NCBI RefSeq assembly: GCF_000524475.1
Contig: NZ_BAVQ01000005.1
Span: 111,736-175,735, forward strand
Direction of reading: 5' to 3'
From: Tomitella biformata AHU 1821
Lineage (GTDB): Bacteria; Actinomycetota; Actinomycetes; Mycobacteriales; Mycobacteriaceae
DNA length: 64,000 nucleotides
Part shown: positions 9,946 through 22,647 of the stretch, in pieces
How the letters are laid out: every line of letters begins with the position of its first letter
Numbering within the stretch: the first letter of the stretch is position 1
The notes under the pieces: model-generated
The model's database searches: none
What the model saw: the letters and a program-made list of their open reading frames with translations, nothing else
What the model was told of the DNA's origin: nothing
Program-made: the position numbers and the translations under genes

Positions 9946-10623
9946 ATGAAGCCGAAGATTCTGGTAGTCGATGACGACGCCGCGCTGGCGGAGATGCTCA
10001 CCATCGTGCTCGAGGCCGAGGGCTTTGAGCCGCTCGTCGTCGGCGACGGCCTGTCAGCGCTCCCGCAGATGCGCGAGTTCCGCCCGGATCTGATCCTCCT
10101 GGACCTGATGCTGCCAGGCATGAACGGCATCGACGTGTGCCGGGCGATCCGCAGCGAGTCCAGCGTGCCGATCATCATGCTCACCGCCAAGACGGACACC
10201 GTCGACGTGGTCCTGGGCCTCGAGTCCGGCGCCGACGACTACATGGTCAAGCCCTTCAAGCCGAAGGAGCTCATTGCCCGGGTGCGTGCCCGGCTGCGGC
10301 GCCTCGAGGATGAGCCGGCGGAGATCCTGGCCATCGGCGAGGTCCAGATCGACGTCCCCGCACATGTGGCGACACGCGGCGGCGAGCCGATCTCGCTCAC
10401 CCCGCTGGAGTTCGACCTGCTGGTCGCGCTCGCGCGCAAGCCCCGCCAGGTCTTCACCCGTGAGGTGCTCCTCGAGCAAGTGTGGGGTTACCGCCACGCG
10501 GCGGACACCCGGCTGGTCAACGTGCACGTGCAGCGGCTGCGCGCGAAGATCGAGCGTGATCCCGATAATCCCGAGGTCGTCCTGACCGTTCGGGGGGTCG
10601 GCTACAAAGCCGGACCTCCGTGA
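9946..10623 (+). CDS. mtrA: Response regulator MtrA
   Basis: OmpR/PhoB-type regulator of the essential MtrAB two-component system controlling cell-wall metabolism and the link between replication and division. Receiver domain: residues 1-115 with acidic pocket DDD (9-11), phosphoacceptor Asp53 in LLDLMLPG, and Lys in the VKPFKPKEL loop. The C-terminal winged helix ends in [11 protein letters not shown]. 225 residues, normal length. A ~90-base gap after tmk probably holds its own promoter. Its stop overlaps the mtrB GTG (GTGA), so sensor and regulator are coupled. Counterpart of Rv3246c. Confidence 0.97.
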   Translation: MKPKILVVDDDAALAEMLTIVLEAEGFEPLVVGDGLSALPQMREFRPDLILLDLMLPGMNGIDVCRAIRSESSVPIIMLTAKTDTVDVVLGLESGADDYMVKPFKPKELIARVRARLRRLEDEPAEILAIGEVQIDVPAHVATRGGEPISLTPLEFDLLVALARKPRQVFTREVLLEQVWGYRHAADTRLVNVHVQRLRAKIERDPDNPEVVLTVRGVGYKAGPP

Positions 10624-12284
10624 TCGGTCGCCGAATCCGGGCGCGGAGCCGAGTCCATCGGGCCGCGACCGGCATCGCCAGGCGCGGCCGCTCCGTGGGG
10701 CGCCGTCTGGCACGGAGCTGGCGGCGCTCCCTACAGCTGCGGGTCGTGGTCTCGACCCTCACGTTGTCCCTCATTGTCATCTTGATCCTGGGCTTCGTGC
10801 TGAGCAGCCAGATCACCGACCGCATGCTCGAGGCCAAGGTCGCGGCAGCTACCGAGGAGATCGACCGCGCGCGCGGCACGGTGGACCGGATTCTGGGCGC
10901 GGCGGACTCGACCAGTGCGCTGGAGAACCGCCTCGAGGCCGCGAAGTCGGCGCTGGTCGATCCCACCACCGACGGCCAGACGGGCAACAGTGCCGGGGCC
11001 TTCGAGCCGGTGGTGATCGTGCCCGGCAGCGGCCCCAGCCCAGAGACGTCCGCCGGCCCGGTGCGCGATATCCCGGACAGCCTGCGCACCTTCGTGCAGG
11101 CTGGCAAAGTCAGCTACCAGTACGGTTCGGTGCCCGGCCCGGACGGTGCGATCGTGCCAGCTCTGATTGTGGGCTCCCCGGCGGGCTCGGACATCTCGCC
11201 CATCGAGCTGTACTTGATCTTCCCGCTGATCGCGGAGCAGCGCACTCTCACCCTGGTCCAGGGCATCCTCTTGACTGGCGGCATCGTGCTGCTCGGCCTG
11301 CTGACCGCGATCTCGCTGCTCGTGGCGCGCCAGGTGGTGCTGCCGGTGCGGTATGCGTCGCGCATCGCCGAACGCTTCGCAGACGGCCGGCTCACCGAGC
11401 GCATGCCGGTGCATGGCGAGGACGACATCGCCCGCCTCGCCGTGTCCTTCAACGACATGGCCGAGAACCTCTCCCGACAGATCGCCCAGCTTGAGGAGTA
11501 TGGCAACCTGCAGAAGCGGTTCACCTCCGACGTGAGCCACGAGCTGCGGACGCCGTTGACGACGGTGCGGATGGCGGCCGACCTGATCTACGACAACCGG
11601 GACGATCTAGACCCGGTGCTGCGCCGGTCCGCCGAGCTTATGACCAACGAGCTGGACCGGTTCGAGGCGTTGCTTGCGGACCTGCTCGAGATCAGCCGGC
11701 ACGACGCCGGCGTGGCGGAACTCGCCGCCGAGAAGCTGGACCTGCGCGCGTGTGTACGGGGCGCCGTCGCGACAGTCGAGCACCTGATCGGTGAAGCCGG
11801 CAGCCACTTGATCCTGGACCTGCCCGACGAGCCCGTCGTCGCGGAGGTGGACCCGCGGCGCGTCGAGCGGGTATTGCGAAACCTCCTGGCCAACGCCCTG
11901 GACCACGGGGAGGGCGAGCCGGTGCTGCTGCGCCTGCGCGCAGACGACAACGCGGTGGCAGTCGTCGTCTGCGACGAGGGCATCGGGCTGCGGCCGGGGG
12001 AGGAGAAACTGGTGTTCAACAGATTCTGGCGCGCCGACCCGTCGCGCATGCGGCGCTCTGGCGGAACTGGGCTGGGCCTGGCCATCAGCATGGAGGACGC
12101 GCTGCTGCACCACGGCAAGCTGGAGGCGTGGGGCGCCCCCGGTGAGGGCGCCTGCTTCCGACTGACACTGCCGCGCGTACTCGGGCACCGGCTCACCGGC
12201 AGCCCCCTGTCCCTGCACACCCGCGTGCCGCGGGGCATCGCCAAGGCCCCCGCGCCGCTGCCCGAGGGGGAGTCGCTGCCGTGA
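10620..12284 (+). CDS. mtrB: Sensor histidine kinase MtrB
   Basis: Membrane sensor for MtrA. 554 residues: a basic cytoplasmic start, a first membrane helix (~40-65, [20 protein letters not shown]), an extracytoplasmic domain (~66-200), a second helix (~205-235), a HAMP linker, the dimerisation/phosphoacceptor H-box [20 protein letters not shown], and an ATPase domain with N-box ([12 protein letters not shown]), DEGIGL and [13 protein letters not shown] 10620 overlaps the mtrA stop, and the mtrB stop overlaps the lpqB GTG, giving a tightly coupled mtrA-mtrB-lpqB unit. Counterpart of Rv3245c. Confidence 0.96.
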   Translation: MIGRRIRARSRVHRAATGIARRGRSVGRRLARSWRRSLQLRVVVSTLTLSLIVILILGFVLSSQITDRMLEAKVAAATEEIDRARGTVDRILGAADSTSALENRLEAAKSALVDPTTDGQTGNSAGAFEPVVIVPGSGPSPETSAGPVRDIPDSLRTFVQAGKVSYQYGSVPGPDGAIVPALIVGSPAGSDISPIELYLIFPLIAEQRTLTLVQGILLTGGIVLLGLLTAISLLVARQVVLPVRYASRIAERFADGRLTERMPVHGEDDIARLAVSFNDMAENLSRQIAQLEEYGNLQKRFTSDVSHELRTPLTTVRMAADLIYDNRDDLDPVLRRSAELMTNELDRFEALLADLLEISRHDAGVAELAAEKLDLRACVRGAVATVEHLIGEAGSHLILDLPDEPVVAEVDPRRVERVLRNLLANALDHGEGEPVLLRLRADDNAVAVVVCDEGIGLRPGEEKLVFNRFWRADPSRMRRSGGTGLGLAISMEDALLHHGKLEAWGAPGEGACFRLTLPRVLGHRLTGSPLSLHTRVPRGIAKAPAPLPEGESLP

Positions 12285-14059
12285 GAATCTCTGCTGGGAA
12301 GTCCACCTTCGGCGCATTGTTGACGCTGGTGCTCGTGGGAGTGCTGCTGCTCACCGGCTGCGCCGCGCTGCCGTCGACCTCCGCGCCGCAGGCGATCGGG
12401 GTCGTCCAGCGTGACGCCGGCCTGGCGGACGTCCCGACCCCGACCTCCGGCAAAGAGCCGGACCTGTTGCTGCGCGATTTCGTCAAGGCCAGCAGTGAGC
12501 CGGGCGGTCGCCATTCCGCCGCCCGCAAGTACCTGACGGGGTCCGCGGCGGTCCGGTGGGACGACACCGTGTCGATCTCCATCGTCGAGAAGATAGACGT
12601 GTTCTTCGACTCCCGCACCGCAGATTCCGCCACGCTGCTCGTTCGGGCAGCGAAGGTCGGCGACCTCGACGACCAGGGGGTGTTCAAGGCCGAGGAAGGC
12701 ACTCTCGAGACCCGCGTGACGATGATCCGCGAGAACAACGAGTGGCGGATCGATCAACTGCCGGACGGGGTCATTGTCGACCGCTCCCAGTTCCTCAACG
12801 CTTACCACGAGGTGGCGCTGTATTTCCTGAACCGGCAGGGCACGGTCGTCGTGGCCGACCCGCGATGGCTCTCGCTGCGGACGGATGAGCTAGCCGCCCA
12901 GCTGATCGACATGTTGATCACTGGGCCGAAGGCGCCGCTGGCCGAAGCCGTCAGCAATAAGCTCGGCAGCGATGTGCACCTGCGCAGCACGCTCACCAAG
13001 CTCGACGGGCGAGACAGCGACGTCGGCATCGGTGTCGGTGGTGTCAAGATGGACTTTCAGGGCATCGGCAGCCTGGGGCAGGCCAACCGGAGACTGCTGG
13101 CAGCACAGGTGATTTGGACGTTGTCCTCGGCCGGGATCGCCGGCCCCTATGAAATCCTCGCCGACGGCGCGCCGTTGGACGCGACCCACCCAGAGCCGCT
13201 CACCACCGAGGACGTCGCCGTCTTCTCGTCGGATACGGAGAGCCACAGCGCAGGACTGCTCGCCATCACCGACGGCACCCTGGTCAGCGTGGTGGAGTCC
13301 GGCGCCATCCCCGTCCCGGGAGCACTGGGCCAGCCGAGCGACCTGATCAGCGCCAGCCTCTCGCGCGGGGGCGATGAGGTGGCCGGCGTGCGGATCGCGG
13401 ATGTGCCCGGCGAGCGGCTCCTAGAACTCGTCGTGGGCCCCTTCGGCGGCGACGCGGTACCGGTCGCATCGGGCGGTGCGATCACGCGACCCACCTGGAG
13501 CGTCGGCGACAACTCGGTGTGGGCGGCGATCGGCGGCGACAAGGTCGTGCGGGCGGCGAAGGGCTCGGACGGCCGCTGGTTCAGCGCCCCGGTGGATATC
13601 CGAGAGATCACCGAGCTGGGCGGGCCGATCACGGAGATGCGGATCTCCGGCGACGGGGTGCGCGTGGCACTGATCGTCGGCGGCCGCGTGTTCATCGCCT
13701 ATTCCACGCCACTCGACGACGGCAGCTATCGGCTCAGCGCGCCACGGGCCATCGGCTTCTCCCTGGGCTCGTCGCTGATCTCGCTGGACTGGAATGGCAG
13801 CCAAAATCTCGGCGTGCTCCGGTCCGGCGCCGATAACCCGCTGGCGCAGCTATCCTACGACGGTTTCTTCGTGCGGCCCATGACCAACCGCAACCTCTCG
13901 CCGCCCCTGCGGGCGATCGACATGACCGCGAGCGAGGCCTACGTGGTCGACAGCCGCGGCGTGATGCGCTTGTCGATCCCCGGCACCGCGGACGAACAGT
14001 ACTGGCGCGAGGTGCCCGGACTGATGGGCAACGGGGCGGTGCCGGTGACGCAGGGCTGA
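12281..14059 (+). CDS. lpqB: Lipoprotein LpqB (MtrB-associated)
   Basis: Exported lipoprotein that interacts with the MtrB extracytoplasmic domain and modulates MtrAB signalling in mycobacteria. 592 residues with a lipoprotein signal ([16 protein letters not shown], lipobox LLTGC, Cys ~27). A GerMN-type domain (~residues 190-320) follows, then a C-terminal beta-propeller-like region containing repeated strand pairs such as [11 protein letters not shown] and [13 protein letters not shown] 12281 overlaps the mtrB stop by four bases. Counterpart of Rv3244c. Confidence 0.92.
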   Translation: MRISAGKSTFGALLTLVLVGVLLLTGCAALPSTSAPQAIGVVQRDAGLADVPTPTSGKEPDLLLRDFVKASSEPGGRHSAARKYLTGSAAVRWDDTVSISIVEKIDVFFDSRTADSATLLVRAAKVGDLDDQGVFKAEEGTLETRVTMIRENNEWRIDQLPDGVIVDRSQFLNAYHEVALYFLNRQGTVVVADPRWLSLRTDELAAQLIDMLITGPKAPLAEAVSNKLGSDVHLRSTLTKLDGRDSDVGIGVGGVKMDFQGIGSLGQANRRLLAAQVIWTLSSAGIAGPYEILADGAPLDATHPEPLTTEDVAVFSSDTESHSAGLLAITDGTLVSVVESGAIPVPGALGQPSDLISASLSRGGDEVAGVRIADVPGERLLELVVGPFGGDAVPVASGGAITRPTWSVGDNSVWAAIGGDKVVRAAKGSDGRWFSAPVDIREITELGGPITEMRISGDGVRVALIVGGRVFIAYSTPLDDGSYRLSAPRAIGFSLGSSLISLDWNGSQNLGVLRSGADNPLAQLSYDGFFVRPMTNRNLSPPLRAIDMTASEAYVVDSRGVMRLSIPGTADEQYWREVPGLMGNGAVPVTQG

Positions 14060-14098
14060 TTGGCAGTGGATGTCTGGGGCCGGGGCATGATGTGCGGC

Positions 14099-14764
14099 AT
14101 GGGCAAGCTCTGGTCGTCTGTGCTCGATCTTGCGCTGCCCCTCGAGTGCGGGGGCTGCGCGACGCCAGGCACTCGCTGGTGTGGCCCGTGCGCGGACGCC
14201 TACGGCCAGGGGCCGGTGCGGCTGCGGCCCCGCGTGGACCCCGGCGTCCCGGTGTGGTCGCTGGGCACCTATGTGGGCAGCCGCCGGCAGGCTGTGCTCG
14301 AGGTTAAGGAGCACGGCCGGCGCGATCTGTCCCAGCCGCTGGGACAGGCGCTAGCTGTGGGCCTAAGCCGGCTCCGCGAGCTCGGCGAGCTGGACCCACC
14401 GGAGCTGGCCCCGCTGGCCCTGGTGCCGGCGCCGTCCAGGAGGGCCGCGGCGCGCAGACGCGGCGGGGACCCCGTGCATCGAATTGTCGGCCGGGCCGCC
14501 GCCGCACTCGCGCCCGAGCAGGTCGTCGTCGCGGCGAACCTCGAGATGGGCAGGGGAGTGCGGGACTCCGTGGGCCTGGGCGCGGAGGCGCGCACGCGCA
14601 ACCTCGACGGGCAGGTCCGGCTGCGCGGCGTGATTCCCAGGACGGGGACGGTGGTCCTAGTCGACGACGTCGTCACGACGGGCGCGACGGCGTCGGAGTC
14701 GGTCCGTGTGCTCAGCGCCGCCGGGGTGCGGGTGCACGCGGTGCTCGCGCTGGTACACGTGTGA
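14099..14764 (+). CDS. ComF-family phosphoribosyltransferase-like protein
   Basis: ComF-type protein with an N-terminal zinc ribbon (LECGGC...WCGPC) and a C-terminal type I phosphoribosyltransferase fold carrying the PRPP loop VVLVDDVVTTGATASES. Members are associated with DNA uptake in naturally competent bacteria, but in actinobacteria the role is unknown. ATG 14099 places the start just before the conserved LDLALPLECGGC; ATG 14087 is an in-frame alternative, and a TTG at 14060 would abut lpqB. Counterpart of Rv3242c. It follows lpqB closely and may be the last gene of the mtr operon. Confidence 0.82.
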   Translation: MGKLWSSVLDLALPLECGGCATPGTRWCGPCADAYGQGPVRLRPRVDPGVPVWSLGTYVGSRRQAVLEVKEHGRRDLSQPLGQALAVGLSRLRELGELDPPELAPLALVPAPSRRAAARRRGGDPVHRIVGRAAAALAPEQVVVAANLEMGRGVRDSVGLGAEARTRNLDGQVRLRGVIPRTGTVVLVDDVVTTGATASESVRVLSAAGVRVHAVLALVHV

Positions 14765-14974
14765 GAGCCGCTGGCGCCGGGGCCAGCACTTTGACTGTGC
14801 CCGCGAATCCCATCTCAGTCATTTGTCGTCAAACACGTGGCGGAGTCACCGGATCGCGACTAGCGTCGGCCTCAACACCGAAGGGCAAAACCCATCGGTG
14901 TCGAGTGAAAACACAGAACGGCCATCGGCGCTGCTGCGTCTTCCATCGCGGCAGCCAAAGCTGGGAGGTTCGAC

Positions 14975-15655
14975 ATGTCGACCAGTTCAGAAGTAACAAT
15001 GGATTTCCTGTCCGCTGATCAAGTTGAGGAATCCGACGGCAGCGGCCGGAGCCTGGGTGCGGACCTAGTAGTCAAGGGCCGCAACGTGGAAGTCCCAGAC
15101 CACTTCCGGGTGCATGTCGCGGATAAGCTCGCTCGGCTGGAGCGGTTCGACCTAAAGGTTCAGATATTCGACGTCGAGCTCCAACACGAGCGCAACAAGC
15201 GGCAGGCCAAGGCCGCCCAGCGCGTGGAGATCACGGCGCGGGGCAAGGGCCCGGTCGTCCGCGCAGAGGCTCGGGCGGACAGTTTCTACGCCGCCCTCGA
15301 GCTGGCCGTCGCCAAGCTGGAGAGCCGGCTGCGCAAGACCAAGGACCGCAGAACGGTCAGCTACGGGGAGAAGACCCCGATGTCTGTCGCCACCGCCACC
15401 GCGGAGCTGGCCCAGGACGACTCGCTGGCCATCTCGCCGGAGATCGGTCTGGAGAATGACGACTATCCGGTGGGCCCCGGACAGGTGGTGCGCACCAAGG
15501 ACCACCCGTCCACGCCCATGACAGTCGACGAGGCACTTTACGAGATGGAGCTGGTAGGACATGATTTCTTCCTGTTCCAGGACTCCGCCTCGGACAAGCC
15601 GTCGGTGGTCTACCGACGGCACGCATTCGACTACGGATTGATCCGACTGGCCTAG
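14975..15655 (+). CDS. hpf: Long-form ribosome hibernation promoting factor (HPF)
   Basis: Binds 30S and promotes 100S dimer or hibernating 70S formation in stationary phase or stress. The 226-residue protein has the N-terminal S30AE domain (~30-130: [27 protein letters not shown] and [20 protein letters not shown]). A variable linker follows, then the C-terminal dimerisation domain ([41 protein letters not shown]). GGGAGG precedes ATG 14975. The 210-base gap after the comF-like gene probably carries its own promoter. A strong hairpin after the gene separates it from secA. Counterpart of Rv3241c. Confidence 0.94.
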   Translation: MSTSSEVTMDFLSADQVEESDGSGRSLGADLVVKGRNVEVPDHFRVHVADKLARLERFDLKVQIFDVELQHERNKRQAKAAQRVEITARGKGPVVRAEARADSFYAALELAVAKLESRLRKTKDRRTVSYGEKTPMSVATATAELAQDDSLAISPEIGLENDDYPVGPGQVVRTKDHPSTPMTVDEALYEMELVGHDFFLFQDSASDKPSVVYRRHAFDYGLIRLA

Positions 15656-15677
15656 CCAAACTGATCTACGCCTACCA

Positions 15678-15715
15678 TGGATCCGGTCGGGGACTACACG
15701 CCCCGGCCGGATCCA
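15678..15715 (+). terminator. Hairpin terminator after hpf
   Basis: The 15-base arms at 15678-15692 and 15701-15715 pair with one G-U, around an 8-base loop. A short T-rich run (CTGTTTC) follows. It lies 22 bases after the hpf stop and upstream of secA1, so it probably ends hpf transcripts or attenuates readthrough into secA1. Confidence 0.7.
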
Positions 15716-15777
15716 CTGTTTCGGGGGCATCTTGTGCCCGGAACGCGAGTTCACACAGGATTGAGGAAACAGAACCC

Positions 15778-18606
<2,829 letters not shown>

Positions 18607-18616
18607 CAAACGCTCC

Positions 18617-18662
18617 AGCCGTCCGGGCCCGCATCCTTGCGATGCGGGCCCGGACGGCTTTT
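18617..18662. terminator. Strong bidirectional terminator after secA1
   Basis: A perfect 19-base stem (18617-18635 with 18641-18659), loop CTTGC, followed by TTT. It lies between the convergent secA1 and Rv3235-like genes and is the strongest intrinsic-type terminator in the window. Confidence 0.88.
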
Positions 18663-19290
18663 AGGCCAGGAGCAGGTTGGTCGCCACCCACAGGTCCCGA
18701 CGGCGTTCGATGCGGCCGGCGATCGCGAATACCCGGGGTCCGCGGGCGTAGCTGGCACACACCTCGGCCGCGCTGTGGCCCGCCGCGACGATGCGGATCT
18801 TGCGGAGCGTGGCGGTGCCCAGTTCGCGGCCGGGCGGGCGGCTCACCGCCAGCGCCGTGAGCGCGTCGATCACGGGCTGGGTGGCCATACCCTTGAGCTG
18901 GTCGGGACGACGGCGTCGGTCGACGATCTCCAGGGTCAGACGCAGGAGGCCCTCGACCATGCGCCGCACTTCGACGGCGGAGGCGGAGGTGGGGCTAGCC
19001 GCCGGCGGCACGATGGGCGGCGGCTCTGTTAGCGCTGCTGTTGGCGGCGCCTCTGGCGCTCGCGTGGCGACTGGCGCGGGAGCTGGCCCGGCGAAGATCA
19101 TGCGTGGGATCGTCGGCTGCGCAGGCGGCTCCCACATGGGCGGCCGCGAGAGATATCGCATGCTGGAGTCGGCGATGGGCCACAGTTCGGCATGCGCGTG
19201 GATGCGGATGCCAGCAGGCACTTGAAAGTTGGTCGGATAGTCAGACAAGGCTCTCTCCAGACTCGACAGCGGGCAACCACCTGGTGGCAT
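18661..19290 (-). CDS. Rv3235-family (DUF6459-like) Ala/Pro/Arg-rich protein
   Basis: Conserved mycobacterial-type protein of unknown function next to secA and an acyltransferase, as Rv3235 is. The N-terminal half is proline/alanine rich (low complexity around residues 60-110). The C-terminal ~100 residues are conserved: VRRMVEGLLRLTLEIVDRRRRPDQLKGM, then TATLRKIRIVAAGHSAAEVCASYARGPRVFAIAGRIERRRDLWVATNL. The basic, Arg-rich core resembles SecA-accessory-like annotations but no role is known to me. The start is uncertain: ATG 19290 gives 209 residues; ATG 19368 would add 26. Divergent from the acyltransferase. Confidence 0.68.
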   Translation of the reverse strand: MPPGGCPLSSLERALSDYPTNFQVPAGIRIHAHAELWPIADSSMRYLSRPPMWEPPAQPTIPRMIFAGPAPAPVATRAPEAPPTAALTEPPPIVPPAASPTSASAVEVRRMVEGLLRLTLEIVDRRRRPDQLKGMATQPVIDALTALAVSRPPGRELGTATLRKIRIVAAGHSAAEVCASYARGPRVFAIAGRIERRRDLWVATNLLLA

Positions 19291-19406
19291 GCCAGTGATG
19301 GATGGGTCGAGTCCGCTGGAGAGGCGCGGACTTCGACCATCATGACAGAATGTGGGGGCACCCCGCAATGGGCGGGTAATCGGGTGGGAAGCGGGAATCG
19401 TCGACG

Positions 19407-20864
19407 ATGGTCACACGGTTGAGCGGGCAGGACGCGGCATTTTTCTACGTCGAGGATTCGGCCACTCCTGCGCACTTGGGGTCCCTGGCCATCTTCGACG
19501 CCGCGGGCTCGCGCATCGGCTATGACGGGCTGCTGGCGCTCATCGAGGGCCGACTGTCCCAAGTGCCGCGCTATCGGCAGCGGGTCAAGGAGATCGCGGG
19601 CGGACTGATCCGGCCGGTGTGGGTCGATGACGAGGACTTCGACATCACCTACCACGTCCGCCGCTCCGCGCTGCCGAGCCCCGGCACGCAGGAACAGCTC
19701 AACGAGCTGGTCGCCCGCCTGATCTCGCGCCCACTGGACCGCAACCGCCCGCTGTGGGAGCTGTACGTCATCGAGGGGCTCGAAGGCGACCGCTTCGCGA
19801 TGTTCACCAAGTCCCACCAGGCGATCGTCGACGCGTTCGGCGGCGCCTTCGACATCGGGCACGTCCTCCTGGACACCAGCCCCGACGAGGTCGAGGGCCA
19901 CGATGAGCTGTGGATGCCAAGCCCGGAGCCGGGCGCCCTGGCGCTGGTCATCAACGCGCTCTCCGGAATGGTCTCGCGGCCCACCGACGGCATCGAGCTG
20001 GTGCGCTATGCCGTGGGGGACGTCGCGAGCTCGATCAGCAAGGTCAGCAAGACCGTCACGGAACTCGGGTCTATCGCGCGCGGTCTGACCGCGTCGGCGC
20101 CGTCGAGCGTGCTCAACGCCGAACTCTCCCACAGCCGCCGATACGTCATGGCCAGCAGCGATCTGCAGGACTATAAGCGGGTGCGTGCGCGCTACGGCGG
20201 GACAATCAACGACGCCGCGCTGTCCGTGCTGTCGGGGGCCCTTCGGAATTGGCTGATCTCGCGGGGCGAGGCGGTCAGCGGCTCCACCATGGTGCGCGCG
20301 CTCGTCCCGATGTCGGTGTTCCCCGGCGACCGTCAGAAGCCCGGCGCACCACCCTCCGTGGGTGTGGAGGGCTCCGGCCAGGACCAGTACCCGCTCGGCC
20401 CCCTCTACGGCGGTACGACGCTTGACCTGGCCCTGGTGGACCTGCCGGTGGGCGAGCAGAATCCTGTGGTGCGGTTGTCCCAGATCGCGTACTCGATGAG
20501 CTCGCAGCCGAGCTCTTCGCGGGCGGTCGCGGCGCGTAACCTGACCCGGATGTCCGGTTTCGCGCCACCGACGATGCATGCGATGGGCGCGCGACTCGCC
20601 AGCTCCATGTCGCGACGAGCGTTCAATCTGGTCATCACGAACGCGCCGGGGCCGCAGATGCCGCTGTACTTCGCGGGCGCGAAGATGTTGGAGATCCACC
20701 CAGTGCCGCCGCTGGTGCGTAACCAGGCGCTGAGTATCGGGTTGACCTCGTATGACGGCAGGATCTTTTACGGGATCAACGCGGACCGTGAGGCGATGTC
20801 GGACCTGGCGATGTTCCCGGAGCTCATCCGGGAGTCGATCGAAGACCTGCTAGAGACCCTGTGA
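19407..20864 (+). CDS. Wax ester synthase/diacylglycerol acyltransferase (WS/DGAT) family protein
   Basis: Member of the family that esterifies fatty acyl-CoA to diacylglycerol or alcohols for storage lipid. 485 residues, typical length, with the N-terminal LSGQDAAFFYVEDSATPAHLGSLAIFD and the C-terminal NLVITNAPGPQMPLYFAGAKMLEIHPVPPL plus GLTSYDGRIFYGINADR blocks. The catalytic motif HHxxxDG is degenerate: it reads SHQAIVDAF near residue 135, keeping the second His and the Asp but losing the first His and the Gly. Position matches Rv3233c/Rv3234c (tgs3). The next three genes include a desaturase and its reductase, suggesting an acyl-lipid operon. Activity should be regarded as unproven. Confidence 0.87.
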   Translation: MVTRLSGQDAAFFYVEDSATPAHLGSLAIFDAAGSRIGYDGLLALIEGRLSQVPRYRQRVKEIAGGLIRPVWVDDEDFDITYHVRRSALPSPGTQEQLNELVARLISRPLDRNRPLWELYVIEGLEGDRFAMFTKSHQAIVDAFGGAFDIGHVLLDTSPDEVEGHDELWMPSPEPGALALVINALSGMVSRPTDGIELVRYAVGDVASSISKVSKTVTELGSIARGLTASAPSSVLNAELSHSRRYVMASSDLQDYKRVRARYGGTINDAALSVLSGALRNWLISRGEAVSGSTMVRALVPMSVFPGDRQKPGAPPSVGVEGSGQDQYPLGPLYGGTTLDLALVDLPVGEQNPVVRLSQIAYSMSSQPSSSRAVAARNLTRMSGFAPPTMHAMGARLASSMSRRAFNLVITNAPGPQMPLYFAGAKMLEIHPVPPLVRNQALSIGLTSYDGRIFYGINADREAMSDLAMFPELIRESIEDLLETL

Positions 20865-20889
20865 CCACCATTAATCAAAGGACCTGCCA

Positions 20890-21381
20890 ATGAGGGTTTT
20901 CGTGCCTGCCACCATCCCGATGCTGGAAGAGCTGATCAAGGACGGACTGCTCATGCCGGTCAGCGGCACGGTCTTCTCCGTGACGCCGTCGCTGCGCGAG
21001 GAGTACATCTCAGACGACGACGACGAGCTGGCGGAGGTGGCCATCATGGAGGCGGCCCGCGGCTCGCTGCGACTGCTCTCCGCGCATCCGGACGTGCGAA
21101 TGCGTCGCGTCGTGCTGGCCGTCGACGTCGAGGGCGCTGAGCTGCGGCCGGACCTCGACGCTGCGGTTTTGCGGGTCAAGGAGCCGATCCTGCTGAAGAA
21201 GGTGGCGTCGGCGCTGGTCGACCTCGAGGCGGCCGAACCGGCCATCGCGCGCGCGGTGGAGTTCATCGACGCGGCCGATTTGGGGGATGAGGACGCGGAG
21301 CTCGCGCTCGGTGACGCGGAGGATCATGGCCTGGCCTGGTACGCGACGCAGGAGATCCCGTTTCTTATAGAATTGCTGTGA
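20890..21381 (+). CDS. DUF6912-like conserved protein (Rv3231c-like)
   Basis: A 163-residue acidic protein beginning MRVFVPATIPMLEELI. It contains EEYISDDDDELAEVAIMEAARGSLRLL, a segment of alternating hydrophobic strands (RRVVLAVDVEG), and a C-terminal GLAWYATQEIPFLIELL. No membrane segments or signal peptide. It sits between the WS/DGAT gene and the reductase-desaturase pair, as Rv3231c does. Function unknown; conservation of position suggests a role tied to lipid metabolism, which is inference. Confidence 0.75.
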   Translation: MRVFVPATIPMLEELIKDGLLMPVSGTVFSVTPSLREEYISDDDDELAEVAIMEAARGSLRLLSAHPDVRMRRVVLAVDVEGAELRPDLDAAVLRVKEPILLKKVASALVDLEAAEPAIARAVEFIDAADLGDEDAELALGDAEDHGLAWYATQEIPFLIELL

Positions 21382-21445
21382 GTGGCCGCACTGGCGTTTT
21401 TGCCCTACCTCGGGGTAACCTACGGTGGCGTAGGTTTGTCAACGG

Positions 21446-22573
21446 ATGGGGATCTTGATGGGTTTTAAGGAATGGCTCGAGGCACCGGCAAAGGGCGTCG
21501 CGACAACCAGTTCGCCGCGGATGAACATGCTGCGGGGCGCGTTGGCGCGCATCACGACCCCGCTGCTGCCGGACGATTATCTCCACCTGGCGAATCCCCT
21601 GTGGTCCGCGCGTGAACTGCGCGGCCAAATCGTCGAGGTGCGCGCGGAGACTGCGGACTCCGCCACCCTGGTCATCAAGCCGGGCTGGGGCTTCCACTTC
21701 GACTATCAGCCCGGCCAGTATGTCGGCATCGGCCTATTGGTCGACGGCAAATGGCACTGGCGCTCATATTCGTTGACCTCGGCCCCCGTGCACGCGGACA
21801 AGACCATCGCGATCACCGTCAAGGCCATGCCCGAGGGCTTTTTGTCCTCGCACATCGTCGGCGGCGTCGAGCCCGGCACCATCGTCCGGCTCGCGGCGCC
21901 CCAGGGCAACTTCGCGCTGCCGGAGCCACTGCCGGAGAAGATCCTCTTCCTCACCGCGGGCAGCGGCGTCACCCCGATCATGTCGATGCTGCGGGCCATG
22001 GACCGCCGTGGTGCGGTGACTGACGTCGTGCATGTGCACTCCGCGCCCACCGAGGCCGATGCGATGTTCCGCGACGAGCTGCAAGACCTGGCCAGCCGGC
22101 ACGACAGCCTGCGCCTGCACCTCCAGCTGACCCGGTCGATGGGCAAGTTCAACCTCGACGAGCTGGATACCGTCTGCCCCGACTGGCGCGAGCGCCAGGC
22201 CTGGGTGTGCGGCCCCGGCGGGATGCTGGAAGCGGTCGAGGCCCGATGGACACAAGAGGACATCGCGGACAACCTGCATCTGGAGCGCTTCGCCGTCGAC
22301 CGCAGCGGTCAGGACGGCGACGGCGGCACGGTGACGTTCGCCAAGACCGACCGCTCTGTCGAGATCGACGGCGCGACCACCCTCCTCGAGGCGGGCGAGA
22401 AGGCTGGCGTGCAGATGCCGTTCGGCTGCCGCATGGGGATCTGCCAGACCTGCGTCGTGCCACTCGAGAAGGGCGCTGTTCGCGACCTGCGCAACGGCAA
22501 GTTGCATGAGGAGGGCTCGCGTATTCAGACTTGCATCTCCACGGCCGCAGGCGACTGCACGCTGGGGCTGTGA
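21446..22573 (+). CDS. Ferredoxin reductase-type electron transfer protein for acyl desaturase (Rv3230c-like)
   Basis: Flavin/iron-sulfur oxidoreductase that passes electrons from NAD(P)H to the neighbouring membrane desaturase; Rv3230c-DesA3 is the established pair in M. tuberculosis. Order of domains in 375 residues: FAD-binding beta-barrel ([10 protein letters not shown] at ~110), NAD(P) domain ([17 protein letters not shown] at ~170 and WVCGPGGML), then a C-terminal plant-type [2Fe-2S] domain with [14 protein letters not shown] and a fourth Cys in QTCISTAAG. Start ATG 21446 is used; ATG 21458 is possible with GGGGAT upstream. It precedes the desaturase by 74 bases. Confidence 0.9.
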   Translation: MGILMGFKEWLEAPAKGVATTSSPRMNMLRGALARITTPLLPDDYLHLANPLWSARELRGQIVEVRAETADSATLVIKPGWGFHFDYQPGQYVGIGLLVDGKWHWRSYSLTSAPVHADKTIAITVKAMPEGFLSSHIVGGVEPGTIVRLAAPQGNFALPEPLPEKILFLTAGSGVTPIMSMLRAMDRRGAVTDVVHVHSAPTEADAMFRDELQDLASRHDSLRLHLQLTRSMGKFNLDELDTVCPDWRERQAWVCGPGGMLEAVEARWTQEDIADNLHLERFAVDRSGQDGDGGTVTFAKTDRSVEIDGATTLLEAGEKAGVQMPFGCRMGICQTCVVPLEKGAVRDLRNGKLHEEGSRIQTCISTAAGDCTLGL

Positions 22574-22647
22574 GTGGTGCTCCAGACGGGCCGCACGCGG
22601 ATCGGCGCTACTGAATTCAAGTTCTCAACTGAAGGGCGCGAAATCTA

